This document shows, in pieces, positions 1 to 8,687 of a stretch of DNA of 64,000 nt. The notes under the pieces are model-generated. The model was not told where the DNA came from. It saw only the letters and a program-made list of their open reading frames with translations, and did no database searches. The position numbers and the translations under genes were made by a program. The DNA lies in contig NZ_RQGA01000003.1 in NCBI RefSeq assembly GCF_004769575.1, positions 1,116,001-1,180,000 of the forward strand. The letters are read 5' to 3'. This DNA is from Leptospira perdikensis. Its GTDB lineage: Bacteria; Spirochaetota; Leptospiria; Leptospirales; Leptospiraceae. Position 1 is the first letter of the stretch. Each line of letters opens with the position of its first letter.

Positions 1-1368
1 ATTCGGTTTGTAGACCGTTGTGCTATAAGTTGAGTCCGAAGAACTGACTGTAAAGGAAACAGTGTAGTCCTGGTTTCCCGAATTTGCTGAATCTGTATTA
101 CCGATTGCACGAAAGGTCTGGTAGGCATTCCAATCGGTCGGTGTGAATACCAACGAAGGAGTTTGGATTGTGCATTTAGTTCCACAATTGGATGTAAAAT
201 TCAGTGTTACATTGTTTGTTGGTTTAGAACGCAATCGAATTTGAAAGTTCGCATACTTATCTCCAAACTGATTGTTTTCATCAGTTGCAAATCCAGTAAT
301 CGTTGCAATACTCGAACTTGCAGAAGAGATCGTGGAACCACCGCTAAATTTAAGGACAGTAAATCCAGGTACACTTTGATCTAGGTTGTAAACCACTACG
401 TTTCTCGGTTTGATTCCATTGTATTCAGAATCAGTGCTTGTCGTTTTTCCCAGTTCTATTGTATACGATTTTAATCCATCAAGTTCTAAATCATCAACGG
501 AAGATACAGTGACAACTTGATCAACACTATAGTTTGCATTTGTGAAAGTGAGTGTTTTGGGATTGGCTACTCCTTCTCTATTGCCGACATTCACTGCATC
601 ATAAACATCGTTAATTGGAATTGTAACATTTGCAGTCGGCTGAGTTCTGAGCCTCACTTTGAAAGTTCCGTTAGTGGTTGTAGCAGAAGGCCCGGGTTCT
701 TCCATCACTCGAATATTGGATACTCTGACGCCAGGCGCTTCATCATCTTCTAAAGAAACAGAAATATCACAGGCATCTTTTCCCGAATATGTTCCAGATG
801 TTACGTTGCCGCTTCCATCTTTCTGAACCATTGTTCCTAAAGCAACGGTCATCGGATCTACAACTGGGTTTCTGAGAGCATCATCAACTCTGGTAAATCG
901 AAAACACTGTCTTGCTGCCAATCCGTTTCCAGTGAAAGTGAGTTTTGACGGTAGGGCCAAAGGTCCAGGCACTGATTGGGTCGAAGTAATCCGTGAACCA
1001 TAGTTAGATGATAGAGATACTGGAATTTCCACTGACCCTGAAAATGGGGAACTGGGATAGATACAAGTTTCGAAGCTACTGTATCCAAAGTCGGTGTCAG
1101 TTGGTGCAGGAGTAATTCCTGAATCTTCCGTTGTACTAAATGATGCTGATACATTTCCGTCTTCCACAAGCGAGACAGATTTGGTAGTGATCGTCACATC
1201 CGTTGAACAAGCGACTGTGGCTTCATTGCCAAACAACTTGTCGAATCGTTCACTGAATCCAAATAGGAAGGTATCACCCGCAGAAACCTGCCCACTACAA
1301 TTTTGAAATGAAAATAAGGACAAAAAGAGGACTAGGAGGGAGGGGCGAATGTATTGGTAAAAGTTCAT
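1..1368 (-). CDS. Calx-beta-like repeat lipoprotein, C-terminus cut by window edge
   Basis: The frame is open for 456 codons from the ATG to the window edge with no stop, so the C-terminus is missing. The N-terminus has a short charged region, a hydrophobic core and Cys24 after Phe-Gln-Asn, which fits a spirochaetal lipoprotein signal. The rest is Ser/Thr-rich and contains repeated beta-sandwich-like segments with the pattern 'TFT.xNYSVDQVVTVSSVDD' (middle) and 'VFTPTDWNAYQTFRAIG' (near the edge), which resemble Calx-beta-type repeats of surface proteins. It is probably exported and membrane-anchored. I infer a surface or adhesive role only from architecture; no enzyme motif is visible. The gene is transcribed away from the OmpA-like gene on its right. 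Confidence 0.75.
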   Translation of the reverse strand, partial: MNFYQYIRPSLLVLFLSLFSFQNCSGQVSAGDTFLFGFSERFDKLFGNEATVACSTDVTITTKSVSLVEDGNVSASFSTTEDSGITPAPTDTDFGYSSFETCIYPSSPFSGSVEIPVSLSSNYGSRITSTQSVPGPLALPSKLTFTGNGLAARQCFRFTRVDDALRNPVVDPMTVALGTMVQKDGSGNVTSGTYSGKDACDISVSLEDDEAPGVRVSNIRVMEEPGPSATTTNGTFKVRLRTQPTANVTIPINDVYDAVNVGNREGVANPKTLTFTNANYSVDQVVTVSSVDDLELDGLKSYTIELGKTTSTDSEYNGIKPRNVVVYNLDQSVPGFTVLKFSGGSTISSASSSIATITGFATDENNQFGDKYANFQIRLRSKPTNNVTLNFTSNCGTKCTIQTPSLVFTPTDWNAYQTFRAIGNTDSANSGNQDYTVSFTVSSSDSTYSTTVYKPN

Positions 1369-1668
1369 AAATAATTTCCAGTCACGAGTCTTAAAACTAG
1401 TCCAAATCTTTCATTTTATCCACTGGGAGCAACGAAAATCCGTTTCGAATGTAAATTTGAATGATCTATAGACAATTGTTAGTTGGTGAACGTAAAGTAA
1501 ACAATTTGTAGCGAAATCCCAGAAGTTATTTTAGTGGGAAGTCCTAATCTGTATGGCAACTTTATGTTATATAATCTGAACCAATATTACAAATGGTGTT
1601 AATTTTAGATTAGAGAATTTATCAATTGATTTCAGCGGTTGCTTCTCAATATAAGGACTGTTGGCTTT
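1369..1668. other. Divergent intergenic region, about 300 bp
   Basis: This gap separates two divergent lipoprotein genes and should hold both promoters. A TATAAT hexamer lies at 1570-1575 and could be the -10 box for the rightward gene, but I see no good -35 at the usual distance. An AAGGA-type ribosome-binding site precedes the ATG at 1669. I see no RNA gene, repeat or conserved ORF here. Confidence 0.4.
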
Positions 1669-2373
1669 ATGCGTAAAAGAATATACTTATCAATCCCAAT
1701 CCATTCCACCTTCCTTTTGTTATTTGTTATCAATTGCAATAGTATTGTAAAACAAGAATGGAAGGATTCAGTTGCTTTTCAAAAATTTTGCGGATGTGTC
1801 ACTCCAAAAGAGGAGAAATCCGGCGACTATTTGGGGAGTTTACCCGAAGGTTCTTTGGACCAACTGGGAACTTCAGACTACTTAGAAAAATTATATAAAG
1901 GACTTCGAAACGATTTCGAACATACAGGAACCCCCTTTGAAGAAGTAGGAGGAAGTCTTGTGGGAAAAGGAGTCGAACTCAAAAGAATCGAAGATGATGA
2001 AAAAAGACTTCGAGAACTTCTTATCGTCATTGATGGGGACGTAGCTTTTCCATCAGGTAAATCCACTCTCACTCCCAAAGCAAAAGAACTCATCGCCAAA
2101 GTTGGGGACGCTATGGAAGCATACCCTGAAACCAATTGTCGAATTGGTGGACACACGGATAGTGTGGGTGCATTCTCAATGAACCTTAAGTTAAGTAAGG
2201 AACGTTCTCAATCCGTAAAACTTGAATTAAAACTAATTCACAGAATTGTTGAAGCACGTTTTAAGGAAGTGGATGGTTTCGCTGATTTACACAAAATAGT
2301 CGATACAATGCTTGCGGAAAAGAAAAACCGTAGAACAGAAATCTATGTGGGGACAGTGCGCATTGTTTACTAA
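1669..2373 (+). CDS. OmpA-family C-terminal domain lipoprotein
   Basis: The protein (234 aa from this ATG) starts with a signal sequence ending in 'LLLFVINC', so it is probably a lipoprotein. The second half has an OmpA/MotB-like peptidoglycan-associating domain: a 'FPSGKSTLTPKAKELI' stretch, then 'GHTDSVG' followed by 'LSKERSQSVK'. In this family the Asp of the HTD motif and the later Arg bind diaminopimelate in peptidoglycan. It likely tethers the outer membrane to the wall. A longer frame opens at a TTG at 1639, but the ATG is better placed behind AAGGA and gives a clean signal peptide. It overlaps the start of the next gene, suggesting co-transcription with the barrel candidate. Confidence 0.8.
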   Translation: MRKRIYLSIPIHSTFLLLFVINCNSIVKQEWKDSVAFQKFCGCVTPKEEKSGDYLGSLPEGSLDQLGTSDYLEKLYKGLRNDFEHTGTPFEEVGGSLVGKGVELKRIEDDEKRLRELLIVIDGDVAFPSGKSTLTPKAKELIAKVGDAMEAYPETNCRIGGHTDSVGAFSMNLKLSKERSQSVKLELKLIHRIVEARFKEVDGFADLHKIVDTMLAEKKNRRTEIYVGTVRIVY

Positions 2374-3565
2374 GATAAAAATCCCTAATCTACCGAAGTC
2401 CATTCGTATCATTTTTGTTTTTATGATCCTTTTTTCTGTTCTACTGTTTCCTTTATTGGCAGAAGAGAACACAAAAGAAGGATCAGATACCACAACAAAA
2501 ACCTCCGTTCCACTAGAAGACCGGGAAGATAACAAAACTCGGATGGATATTTTCAACCAAGTGTATGAACATCGTTTGATGTTACGCGGTGGTTGGGGGA
2601 TTGGAAAACTTTCTCCTGCTATCTTAAATGAAACAGGACCTGCTTGGTTTCAAAATTCCCTTTTTCGTCAGATCTCGGAACCTGGTGCTCCGCTTTCGAT
2701 TCCTTATAAACCTGCCAAAGAGTTGGGTGTAAACTCGCAGTTTTGGGACATTCGGTACGGTTACAAAAATAAATTTGAAGTTCAGTTTGCAGAAGATACT
2801 TCGCTTGGTGTATACAGTCGTAATCTTCCTGCTTCCAATAACTTTTTTTCTCCACGAACGGATACATACTGGGCAAGTTCCTTTGAAGGAAATCGTTTGC
2901 TTCGATTTGAAGGTGTGAGTCAACACCTACGATTTTCTTACACTCATCCTTTTTCCAAAATTTTTATGATTGGACCTTCGATCAATTTCCACCGTTATAC
3001 GGAACGAAATAATATCTCTTACGGTTCTTATTCTACAAGTAGGCCCGAGGCTTCTATTCCGAACAAAGTCACTTGGTCAATTGGAGGAGATGCCAATGCC
3101 GAATATTCTATGAAAGGAATTTTGCCTGGGATCTTTACTAAGTTTAAACTCCGTGATTGGTGGGAACTTCGTGCACGTGTGGAATTGTTAGATAGAAAAG
3201 GAAACTTCTCTGTGTTAGGTTCTCAAATCATCCAGGAAATTTTTACTGATGGAAGTTCTCATTTGACAGGTGTGGTTCCTGCTTATGGGGGGAAGGTCAG
3301 AGATAAGGGTACCATCCTAAATCTGGAATCGTCTTTTCAATACTGTCGATTTTCCTTGGACATTGGTTTGATTCGCCAAGATGTCAAAAGAACCTACGAA
3401 TCATATTTAGGTGATACGGTCGGAAATGTCCCAAGAAGTGACTATTCGGCAAGGAGTGTTTATATTGGATTTTCGGAAATGTCCGGCTCTATCAAACACA
3501 CAATCACGGAATTTTACATCATGCCGGGTGTTTCCTTTTACTACGACTCCGATAAGATTTATTAA
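2345..3565 (+). CDS. Putative outer-membrane beta-barrel protein
   Basis: I do not recognise a named family. About 406 aa from the ATG chosen here; a TTG at 2363, with GGGGA upstream, is an alternative that shortens the N-terminus by 6 residues. A hydrophobic segment 'IIFVFMILFSVLLFPLLA' followed by Glu-Glu looks like a Sec signal peptide. The mature part has alternating aromatic and polar residues in short amphipathic strands ('RYGYKNKFEVQFAEDTSLGVYSR', read in two halves), few Cys, and a Tyr-rich C-terminus, typical of outer-membrane barrels. It overlaps the OmpA-like lipoprotein by 29 bp, so the two may work as a pair in the outer membrane. This role is inference. Confidence 0.6.
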   Translation: MWGQCALFTKIKIPNLPKSIRIIFVFMILFSVLLFPLLAEENTKEGSDTTTKTSVPLEDREDNKTRMDIFNQVYEHRLMLRGGWGIGKLSPAILNETGPAWFQNSLFRQISEPGAPLSIPYKPAKELGVNSQFWDIRYGYKNKFEVQFAEDTSLGVYSRNLPASNNFFSPRTDTYWASSFEGNRLLRFEGVSQHLRFSYTHPFSKIFMIGPSINFHRYTERNNISYGSYSTSRPEASIPNKVTWSIGGDANAEYSMKGILPGIFTKFKLRDWWELRARVELLDRKGNFSVLGSQIIQEIFTDGSSHLTGVVPAYGGKVRDKGTILNLESSFQYCRFSLDIGLIRQDVKRTYESYLGDTVGNVPRSDYSARSVYIGFSEMSGSIKHTITEFYIMPGVSFYYDSDKIY

Positions 3566-3572
3566 ACCCATC

Positions 3573-3598
3573 CGATTGTTTGTTTTTCCAAACAATCG
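3573..3598 (+). terminator. Perfect 10-bp hairpin after the barrel gene
   Basis: The arms CGATTGTTTG and CAAACAATCG are perfectly complementary around a 6-nt T-rich loop, directly downstream of the barrel gene's stop. There is no T-run after the stem, so it is not a classic intrinsic terminator. A second copy of CAAACAATC occurs at 3668-3676, just before the next gene. Confidence 0.4.
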
Positions 3599-3685
3599 CT
3601 CCGTGACCCATTTGTGGAGTGAGTCTTCCTATGATTTGATTTAAAATGTTTGATTTTTCATCCTTCGCAAACAATCTAATGATTG

Positions 3686-4345
3686 ATGCCGTACTTTATT
3701 TTGATTAGTTTTTTCCTACTTCTCTCTTGTGGGAATTCCTCCGACCCAACAAGTAAAAACTCTACAGCTATAGAAGAATCGAATGTTACCAAACGAATCA
3801 TCTATTTTGGAGATTCTCTCACAGCAGGGTATGGACTTCTCGATTTTGAAGATGCCTGGCCCCATGTCCTTACCAAAAAAATCAATGCAGAAGGGTATTC
3901 GTATCAAATGACAAATGCTGGAGTTTCCGGCGATACAACAAGTGGTGGACTGGGAAGATTGGAATGGGTTTTGGCAGAAAAACCCTCTATCTTTGTACTT
4001 GAGTTAGGTGCCAATGATATGTTACGCGGGATTAGTCCTTCCGTTACAAAAGAAAATCTTCGTTCTATGATCCGCCAAATTAAATCCCAATACCCATCCA
4101 CCAAGATATTGTTAGTTGGCATGTATGCCACACCCAATATGGGAAAAAAATATGGAAAAGAATTCAATTCTATCTATCCCGATCTTGCAAAGGACGAAGA
4201 TGTTCCTTTGGTCCCTTTTATTTTGGAAAAAGTAGCATCCATTCGCAAACTCAACCAAAAGGATGGAATCCATCCCACGGACGCTGGCCATAAATTAGTT
4301 GCGGACACAGTGTACCCTTACCTTAAACCTTTACTTGTAAAATAA
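3686..4345 (+). CDS. GDSL/SGNH esterase lipoprotein (TesA-like)
   Basis: This is an SGNH-hydrolase of the arylesterase/acyl-CoA thioesterase I (TesA) type, about 219 aa. Block I is 'YFGDSLTAGYG' with the nucleophile Ser, block III is 'GANDMLRG' with the oxyanion Asn, and block V is 'DGIHPTDAGH' with catalytic Asp and His. The N-terminus 'FFLLLSC' is a lipobox, so the enzyme is probably anchored in the envelope and hydrolyses esters or lysophospholipids there. The ATG at 3686 is preferred over the adjacent TTG at 3683. It is followed 15 bp later by tenA with the same orientation; no functional link is evident. Confidence 0.85.
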   Translation: MPYFILISFFLLLSCGNSSDPTSKNSTAIEESNVTKRIIYFGDSLTAGYGLLDFEDAWPHVLTKKINAEGYSYQMTNAGVSGDTTSGGLGRLEWVLAEKPSIFVLELGANDMLRGISPSVTKENLRSMIRQIKSQYPSTKILLVGMYATPNMGKKYGKEFNSIYPDLAKDEDVPLVPFILEKVASIRKLNQKDGIHPTDAGHKLVADTVYPYLKPLLVK

Positions 4346-4360
4346 TTTTCTGGAGTTAAG

Positions 4361-5056
4361 ATGACTAGTCCTTTCCCCATCCCAAGTTTTGCCGAACTTT
4401 GTAAGGTATCTGCAAAAAAATCATTTGGTGCTTCGTTTTCTCATCCCTTTGTTTTGGCTCTTGCTGACGGATCCTTAGATCCAAAAATTTTTCGTTTTTA
4501 CCAGATCCAAGATGCCAAGTATTTAGAATCTTTTTCGGATGCTTGCGCCATTCTTTCCACAAGGGTCACAGACCCAGAGGATAAACTTTGGCTTGTGGAT
4601 GCCGCAAGGATGGCTCTTGTTGTGGAAAGCCAACTCCATATGGGGTATGGAAAAACACTTGGTTATGATGCCAAAACCATTGCCGAAACCGAACCGACTC
4701 CCAACAATTTAGCATACCAAAACCATATGATAACCTCCGTTGTTAAAGGTGGGGTAGTGGAAGGATTTGCGGCCATTGCCCCTTGTCCTTGGCTTTATAT
4801 TGATCTGGGACAACACTTATTAAAACTCAAAGGATCCATTCCGGAAGACCATCCTTATGCTTCTTGGTTACTGATGTATTCCGATCCTGGGTTTAATGAA
4901 TATATGACAAACCTTCTCTCTCGGTTACAAAAATATGCGGATCTTGCCGATGAAGATTCTAAAAAACGAGCCGTTGCCGCCTTCCAACAAAGTTGTAATT
5001 ATGAATGGATGTTTTGGGAACAAGCCTGGACGGAACAAACTTGGCCTTCTCGTTAA
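4361..5056 (+). CDS. tenA: TenA-family aminopyrimidine aminohydrolase (thiaminase II type)
   Basis: 231 aa, the normal length for TenA, which hydrolyses damaged thiamine pyrimidine (aminopyrimidine) for salvage. The fold is all-helical. Family landmarks are Asp51 in 'QIQDAKYL', the nucleophile Cys142 in 'IAPCPWLY', and the acidic residue Glu215 in 'NYEWMFWEQAW'. An ATG is preceded by GGAG at a good distance. There is no TPP riboswitch in the 15-bp gap upstream, and no other thiamine gene nearby. Some TenA homologues (TenA_E type) lack the Cys; this one keeps it, so the classic class is favoured. Confidence 0.85.
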   Translation: MTSPFPIPSFAELCKVSAKKSFGASFSHPFVLALADGSLDPKIFRFYQIQDAKYLESFSDACAILSTRVTDPEDKLWLVDAARMALVVESQLHMGYGKTLGYDAKTIAETEPTPNNLAYQNHMITSVVKGGVVEGFAAIAPCPWLYIDLGQHLLKLKGSIPEDHPYASWLLMYSDPGFNEYMTNLLSRLQKYADLADEDSKKRAVAAFQQSCNYEWMFWEQAWTEQTWPSR

Positions 5057-5204
5057 ATAACAGTTAGTTGGTTTGGAGGTTTTCCTTGTCGAATGGATGA
5101 GGGGGCTTCCGATTTCCCTATTAACTTCGATTTTCCTCTGTAATTTTCGTCTTTTTTCCTTGCCGATTTGTCCAGATTCCAAATGATGGTTTCACAAACC
5201 TTCT

Positions 5205-5276
5205 GCGGGAATAGCTCAGCGGTAGAGCATCTCCTTGCCAAGGAGAGGGTCGCGGGTTCAAGTCCCGTTTCCCGCT
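5205..5276 (+). tRNA. tRNA-Gly (anticodon GCC)
   Basis: A complete cloverleaf can be drawn by eye. The acceptor arms are GCGGGAA and TTCCCGC with discriminator T, the D-arm carries AGCTCAGCGGTAGAGC, the anticodon stem is CTCCT/AGGAG with loop TTGCCAA, and the T-arm is GCGGGTTCAAGTCCCGT. The anticodon is GCC, reading glycine codons GGC and GGT. CCA is not encoded. A possible promoter with TTGCCG at 5160-5165 lies upstream but its -10 is weak. Confidence 0.97.
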
Positions 5277-5338
5277 AATGAAGGTACGCTTCTTTTTCTT
5301 TCCACTACACTCTCTTTATTTACACTGGATATAATACG

Positions 5339-6685
5339 ATGGAATTTACGGCAAAAAAAAATAACAACGCAACTTGTGACCTCAGCATTCAATTTAGCGC
5401 TGAAGAAGTCCGCACTGCCTACTCTAAGGCTTACAAAAATGCATCCGAAAAAGTAAAAATCCCCGGTTTTCGTCCCGGAAAAGCACCTCTCAATATGGTC
5501 GAAAAAGTTCTCGGTGATTCCGTGATGGATGATGCTGCTAACATTATGTTAAACCAAGCAATGGCAGACCTATTTGATAAATTGGAACACAAACCAATTC
5601 GCCTGCCACAGTTCCAAATGGAAACATTTGATAAAAATACGGGTGCCAAAGCCAAAGCAACTTATGACACCAAACCAGAAGTCACCTTACCAAAGTTAAA
5701 GAAGATCAAAATCCAACCGAAAGAAATTAAAATTTCTGACGCAGACATCCAAAAAGAATTGGAAGGGATTCAAAAAAACATGGCTCGTAACTCTTTGAAA
5801 GAAGAGGGAGAACCTGTAGAATCCGCAGATCTTTTAGAGATCAATTATAAGTTCAAAGAAACTGACAAAGAATATCCGGAACAAGGCCAAGTGGGAAAAT
5901 TCCAAATGGGTGCTCCTCAAAATCCTCCGGGTTTTGAAACCAATCTTCTTGGGATGAAACTAAACGAAACAAAAGAGTTTTCTTTCACTTATCCGGACGC
6001 TTATCCACAATCTCCAGAGTCTGCTGGAAAAACCATCGTTTACACTGTAACCGTTTCTGCTGTTTACAAAGTAACTTATCCAGAAATTAACGATGATTTC
6101 GCTTCTGAAGTGGATGGTTCTGCCAACTTACAAGAGTTAAAAGAAAAAACCAAAAAACAATTATTGGAAATTTTCGGTAACGCACTCACTAAACGTGCGA
6201 CTGATGACGCCTATAACGAAATCATTAAAGAATCCAAATTCATCATTCCTGAGTCTTTAATTTACGAAGAAACAGAAACCGTTTTCCAAAACTTTATGCG
6301 TGAATTTGGCCTTCCTGTTTCCTCACTTGCAGACTATGCAAAACGATTGAACAAGGAAGAAAAAGAAGTCCGTGAGTCCTTCTCCAAAGCGGCTGAAAAA
6401 CGCATCCAAACCTATATTTTGAAGCAGAAAATCGCGGAAGACCACAAAATCCAAATTTCTGACGAAGAAGTGGAGGCCGGATACGAAAAAGAGGCAACTC
6501 AGCAAGGAATTACTGCCGAAACTCTGAAAAAAGAAGTCCAAAAACAAAAGGCGGAAACCTTCTACCGTGACAAATTCCTGTTTGATAAAATCGACGAGTT
6601 TGTATACGCTGAGGTAGAAAAGAAGTCGCCTAAGACCATTTCAACGGAAGAAGCAGAGAAAATTCTCAGCGGGAAAGAAGAGTAA
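5339..6685 (+). CDS. tig: Trigger factor (ribosome-associated chaperone and prolyl isomerase)
   Basis: 448 aa, the usual length. The N-terminal ribosome-binding domain contains 'IPGFRPGKAPLNMVEK', matching the GFRxGKxP signature that docks on ribosomal protein L23. The middle PPIase domain (about 160-250) has the FKBP-like 'GAPQNPPGFETNLLGMKLNE' stretch, and the C-terminal chaperone arms are helical and charged. It folds nascent chains at the exit tunnel. It lies directly ahead of clpP and clpX, the common tig-clpP-clpX order. The ATG has only a weak GGA upstream, and a TATAAT sits 4 bp before the ATG. Confidence 0.97.
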   Translation: MEFTAKKNNNATCDLSIQFSAEEVRTAYSKAYKNASEKVKIPGFRPGKAPLNMVEKVLGDSVMDDAANIMLNQAMADLFDKLEHKPIRLPQFQMETFDKNTGAKAKATYDTKPEVTLPKLKKIKIQPKEIKISDADIQKELEGIQKNMARNSLKEEGEPVESADLLEINYKFKETDKEYPEQGQVGKFQMGAPQNPPGFETNLLGMKLNETKEFSFTYPDAYPQSPESAGKTIVYTVTVSAVYKVTYPEINDDFASEVDGSANLQELKEKTKKQLLEIFGNALTKRATDDAYNEIIKESKFIIPESLIYEETETVFQNFMREFGLPVSSLADYAKRLNKEEKEVRESFSKAAEKRIQTYILKQKIAEDHKIQISDEEVEAGYEKEATQQGITAETLKKEVQKQKAETFYRDKFLFDKIDEFVYAEVEKKSPKTISTEEAEKILSGKEE

Positions 6686-6688
6686 ACT

Positions 6689-7291
6689 ATGTCTACACTC
6701 ATGCCTTATGTAATTGAACAAACAAGCCGTGGCGAACGCCAATACGACATTTTTTCACGGCTTTTGAAAGATCGGATCATTTTTCTTGGATCTGCTATCG
6801 ACGAAACTTATGCCAATGTGATTTCGGCACAGCTTTTGTTTTTAGAAGCAGAGAATCCAGACCGTGATATCTATCTCTACATCAATAGCCCTGGTGGGTA
6901 TGTGAGTTCTGGCCTTGCCATTTACGATACCATGCAACTCATCAAACCTGAAGTAAGAACACTCTGCATTGGACAAGCGTCCTCAATGGCAGCACTTTTA
7001 CTTGCAGGAGGAGCGAAAGGCAAACGTTCTGCACTTCCTAACTCTAGAATTATGTTACACCAACCTTACGGTGGTGCTGGTGGACAAGCATCTGATATTG
7101 AAATCTCTGCCAAAGAAATCATAAAGATCAAAGATAAACTGATCGATCTTTATGGAAGGCACACTGGAAAATCCTCGGACCAAATCCGTAAGGATACAGA
7201 ACGAAATTTCTTTATGAGTGCTGATGAAGCTAAAGAATACGGCATCATCGACAACGTCATCCAAGAACGCAAACAGATGCCACAAGCCTAA
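6689..7291 (+). CDS. clpP: ATP-dependent Clp protease proteolytic subunit ClpP
   Basis: 200 aa serine peptidase that forms the double-heptamer proteolytic chamber served by ClpX or ClpA. The catalytic Ser99 is in 'GQASSMAA', His124 is in 'MLHQPYGG', and the Asp is expected near residue 173 in '[15 protein letters not shown]'-like context ('[15 protein letters not shown]' here). The oxyanion/handle region '[11 protein letters not shown]' is intact. It starts 3 bp after tig and is followed 15 bp later by clpX, with a purine-rich ribosome-binding site between, so the three form one unit. Confidence 0.97.
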   Translation: MSTLMPYVIEQTSRGERQYDIFSRLLKDRIIFLGSAIDETYANVISAQLLFLEAENPDRDIYLYINSPGGYVSSGLAIYDTMQLIKPEVRTLCIGQASSMAALLLAGGAKGKRSALPNSRIMLHQPYGGAGGQASDIEISAKEIIKIKDKLIDLYGRHTGKSSDQIRKDTERNFFMSADEAKEYGIIDNVIQERKQMPQA

Positions 7292-7306
7292 AGGGGGGCT
7301 AACTCC

Positions 7307-8587
7307 ATGACCAAACGTGCAAGCCAAACGGGAAATCCCAGAGAAAAATTACATTGTTCTTTTTGCGGAAAGGCCCAAGACGAAGTAAGAAGGCTTGTCG
7401 CTGGTCCTGGTGTTTATATCTGCGATGAGTGTATTTCGTTATGTAATGAAATCATCGCAGAAGAGCCGCAAGGTGGTGAAAAAACTGCCATTGTTGGAGA
7501 CATCCCAAAACCTACCGAAATCAAAAAAATCTTAGATCAGTATGTGATTGGACAAGAACAAGCGAAAAAAGCTTTGTCTGTTGCTGTTTACAATCACTAC
7601 AAAAGAATCTTCCATAACGAACGTAAGGCGGGTGATGTGGAATTGGAAAAATCCAATATCATGCTTATCGGTCCTACAGGTTCTGGAAAAACACTTCTCG
7701 CACAAACACTGGCTCGTATTTTAAAAGTTCCTTTTGCCATCGTAGATGCCACTGCTCTTACTGAAGCAGGTTATGTGGGTGAAGATGTGGAAAACATCAT
7801 CCTTAAACTCATTCAAAATGCTGACAATGATGTCAAACGCGCTGAGATGGGAATCATCTATATCGACGAAATTGATAAAATTTCCCGTAAGTCGGATTCT
7901 GCTTCCATTACTCGAGATGTGAGTGGGGAAGGAGTACAACAAGCTCTTCTTAAAATCATTGAAGGAACTGTTGCCAATGTGCCACCACAAGGTGGACGCA
8001 AACACCCACACCAAGAATACATTCCTGTAGAAACCAAAAATATCCTCTTTATTTGTGGAGGAGCCTTTGTGGGCCTTAGTGACATCATCAAACAACGAGT
8101 TGGTGTAAAATCGATCGGTTTTCATTCCAACGAAGTTGTAAATGATAAAGGCCGTAAAATCGAAGAAGGGGAATCTGTGGTTCATCACGTGATCCCTGAT
8201 GACCTAATGAAATTTGGCCTGATTCCAGAATTCATTGGACGACTTCCGATCATTGCCACTCTCGATGAACTAACCATCGATAGTTTGAAATCTATTTTTA
8301 CAGAACCAAAAAATTCCCTTCTCAAACAATACCAAAAGATGTTTGATATTGAGAACGTAAAACTCAAATTCACGGAAGCTGCCATTGAAGCCATTGCTCA
8401 AACTGCTATCAAACGTGAAAGTGGGGCTCGTGGACTTCGTGCCATCGTAGAAGAGATAATGATGGAGCTCATGTTCCAAATTCCTTCCCGTAAGGATGTT
8501 TTGGAAGTGGTTGTGACAGATGAAACGGTTCTCAAAAAAGATGCACCCATTACCATTCTCAAAGGCGATATCGAAAAGATTGCTTAA
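7307..8587 (+). CDS. clpX: ATP-dependent Clp protease ATPase subunit ClpX
   Basis: 426 aa AAA+ unfoldase that recognises tagged proteins and feeds them to ClpP. The N-terminal zinc-binding domain has two Cys pairs ('CSFCGKA' and 'CDECISLC'). Walker A is 'GPTGSGKT', Walker B is '[10 protein letters not shown]', sensor-like and pore motifs ('GYVGEDVE') are present, and an 'IGF' loop for ClpP docking appears as 'KSIGFHS'. A strong GGGGGG-rich ribosome-binding site precedes the ATG. It ends the tig-clpP-clpX unit, which is closed by the terminator just downstream. Confidence 0.97.
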   Translation: MTKRASQTGNPREKLHCSFCGKAQDEVRRLVAGPGVYICDECISLCNEIIAEEPQGGEKTAIVGDIPKPTEIKKILDQYVIGQEQAKKALSVAVYNHYKRIFHNERKAGDVELEKSNIMLIGPTGSGKTLLAQTLARILKVPFAIVDATALTEAGYVGEDVENIILKLIQNADNDVKRAEMGIIYIDEIDKISRKSDSASITRDVSGEGVQQALLKIIEGTVANVPPQGGRKHPHQEYIPVETKNILFICGGAFVGLSDIIKQRVGVKSIGFHSNEVVNDKGRKIEEGESVVHHVIPDDLMKFGLIPEFIGRLPIIATLDELTIDSLKSIFTEPKNSLLKQYQKMFDIENVKLKFTEAAIEAIAQTAIKRESGARGLRAIVEEIMMELMFQIPSRKDVLEVVVTDETVLKKDAPITILKGDIEKIA

Positions 8588-8638
8588 AGCTCAAATGACA
8601 ATCTCTGGATTTGAATTTTGAATCTAGAGAAACAATAT

Positions 8639-8671
8639 AAAACCTATCTTATGGATAGGTTTTTGTTTTTA
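8639..8671 (+). terminator. Intrinsic terminator after clpX
   Basis: A stem of CCTATC and GATAGG, extended by A/T pairs on both sides, has a short loop and is followed by a T-rich tract TTTTTGTTTTT. This is a good rho-independent terminator for the tig-clpP-clpX unit and lies before the next gene's ribosome-binding site. Confidence 0.85.
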
Positions 8672-8687
8672 TAGGGGTTAGTTTATC

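Noticed and set aside
163..1306. Short reading frames on the plus strand and an internal one on the minus strand at the left edge
   Set aside because: They lie inside the single open minus-strand lipoprotein frame that runs from 1368 to the window edge.
4346..4360. TPP riboswitch ahead of tenA
   Set aside because: The gap to the upstream gene is only 15 bp, too short for the element.
5330..5335. TATAAT just before the trigger factor start
   Set aside because: It is only 4 bp before the ATG, so a transcript from it would begin inside the gene; probably chance in AT-rich DNA.
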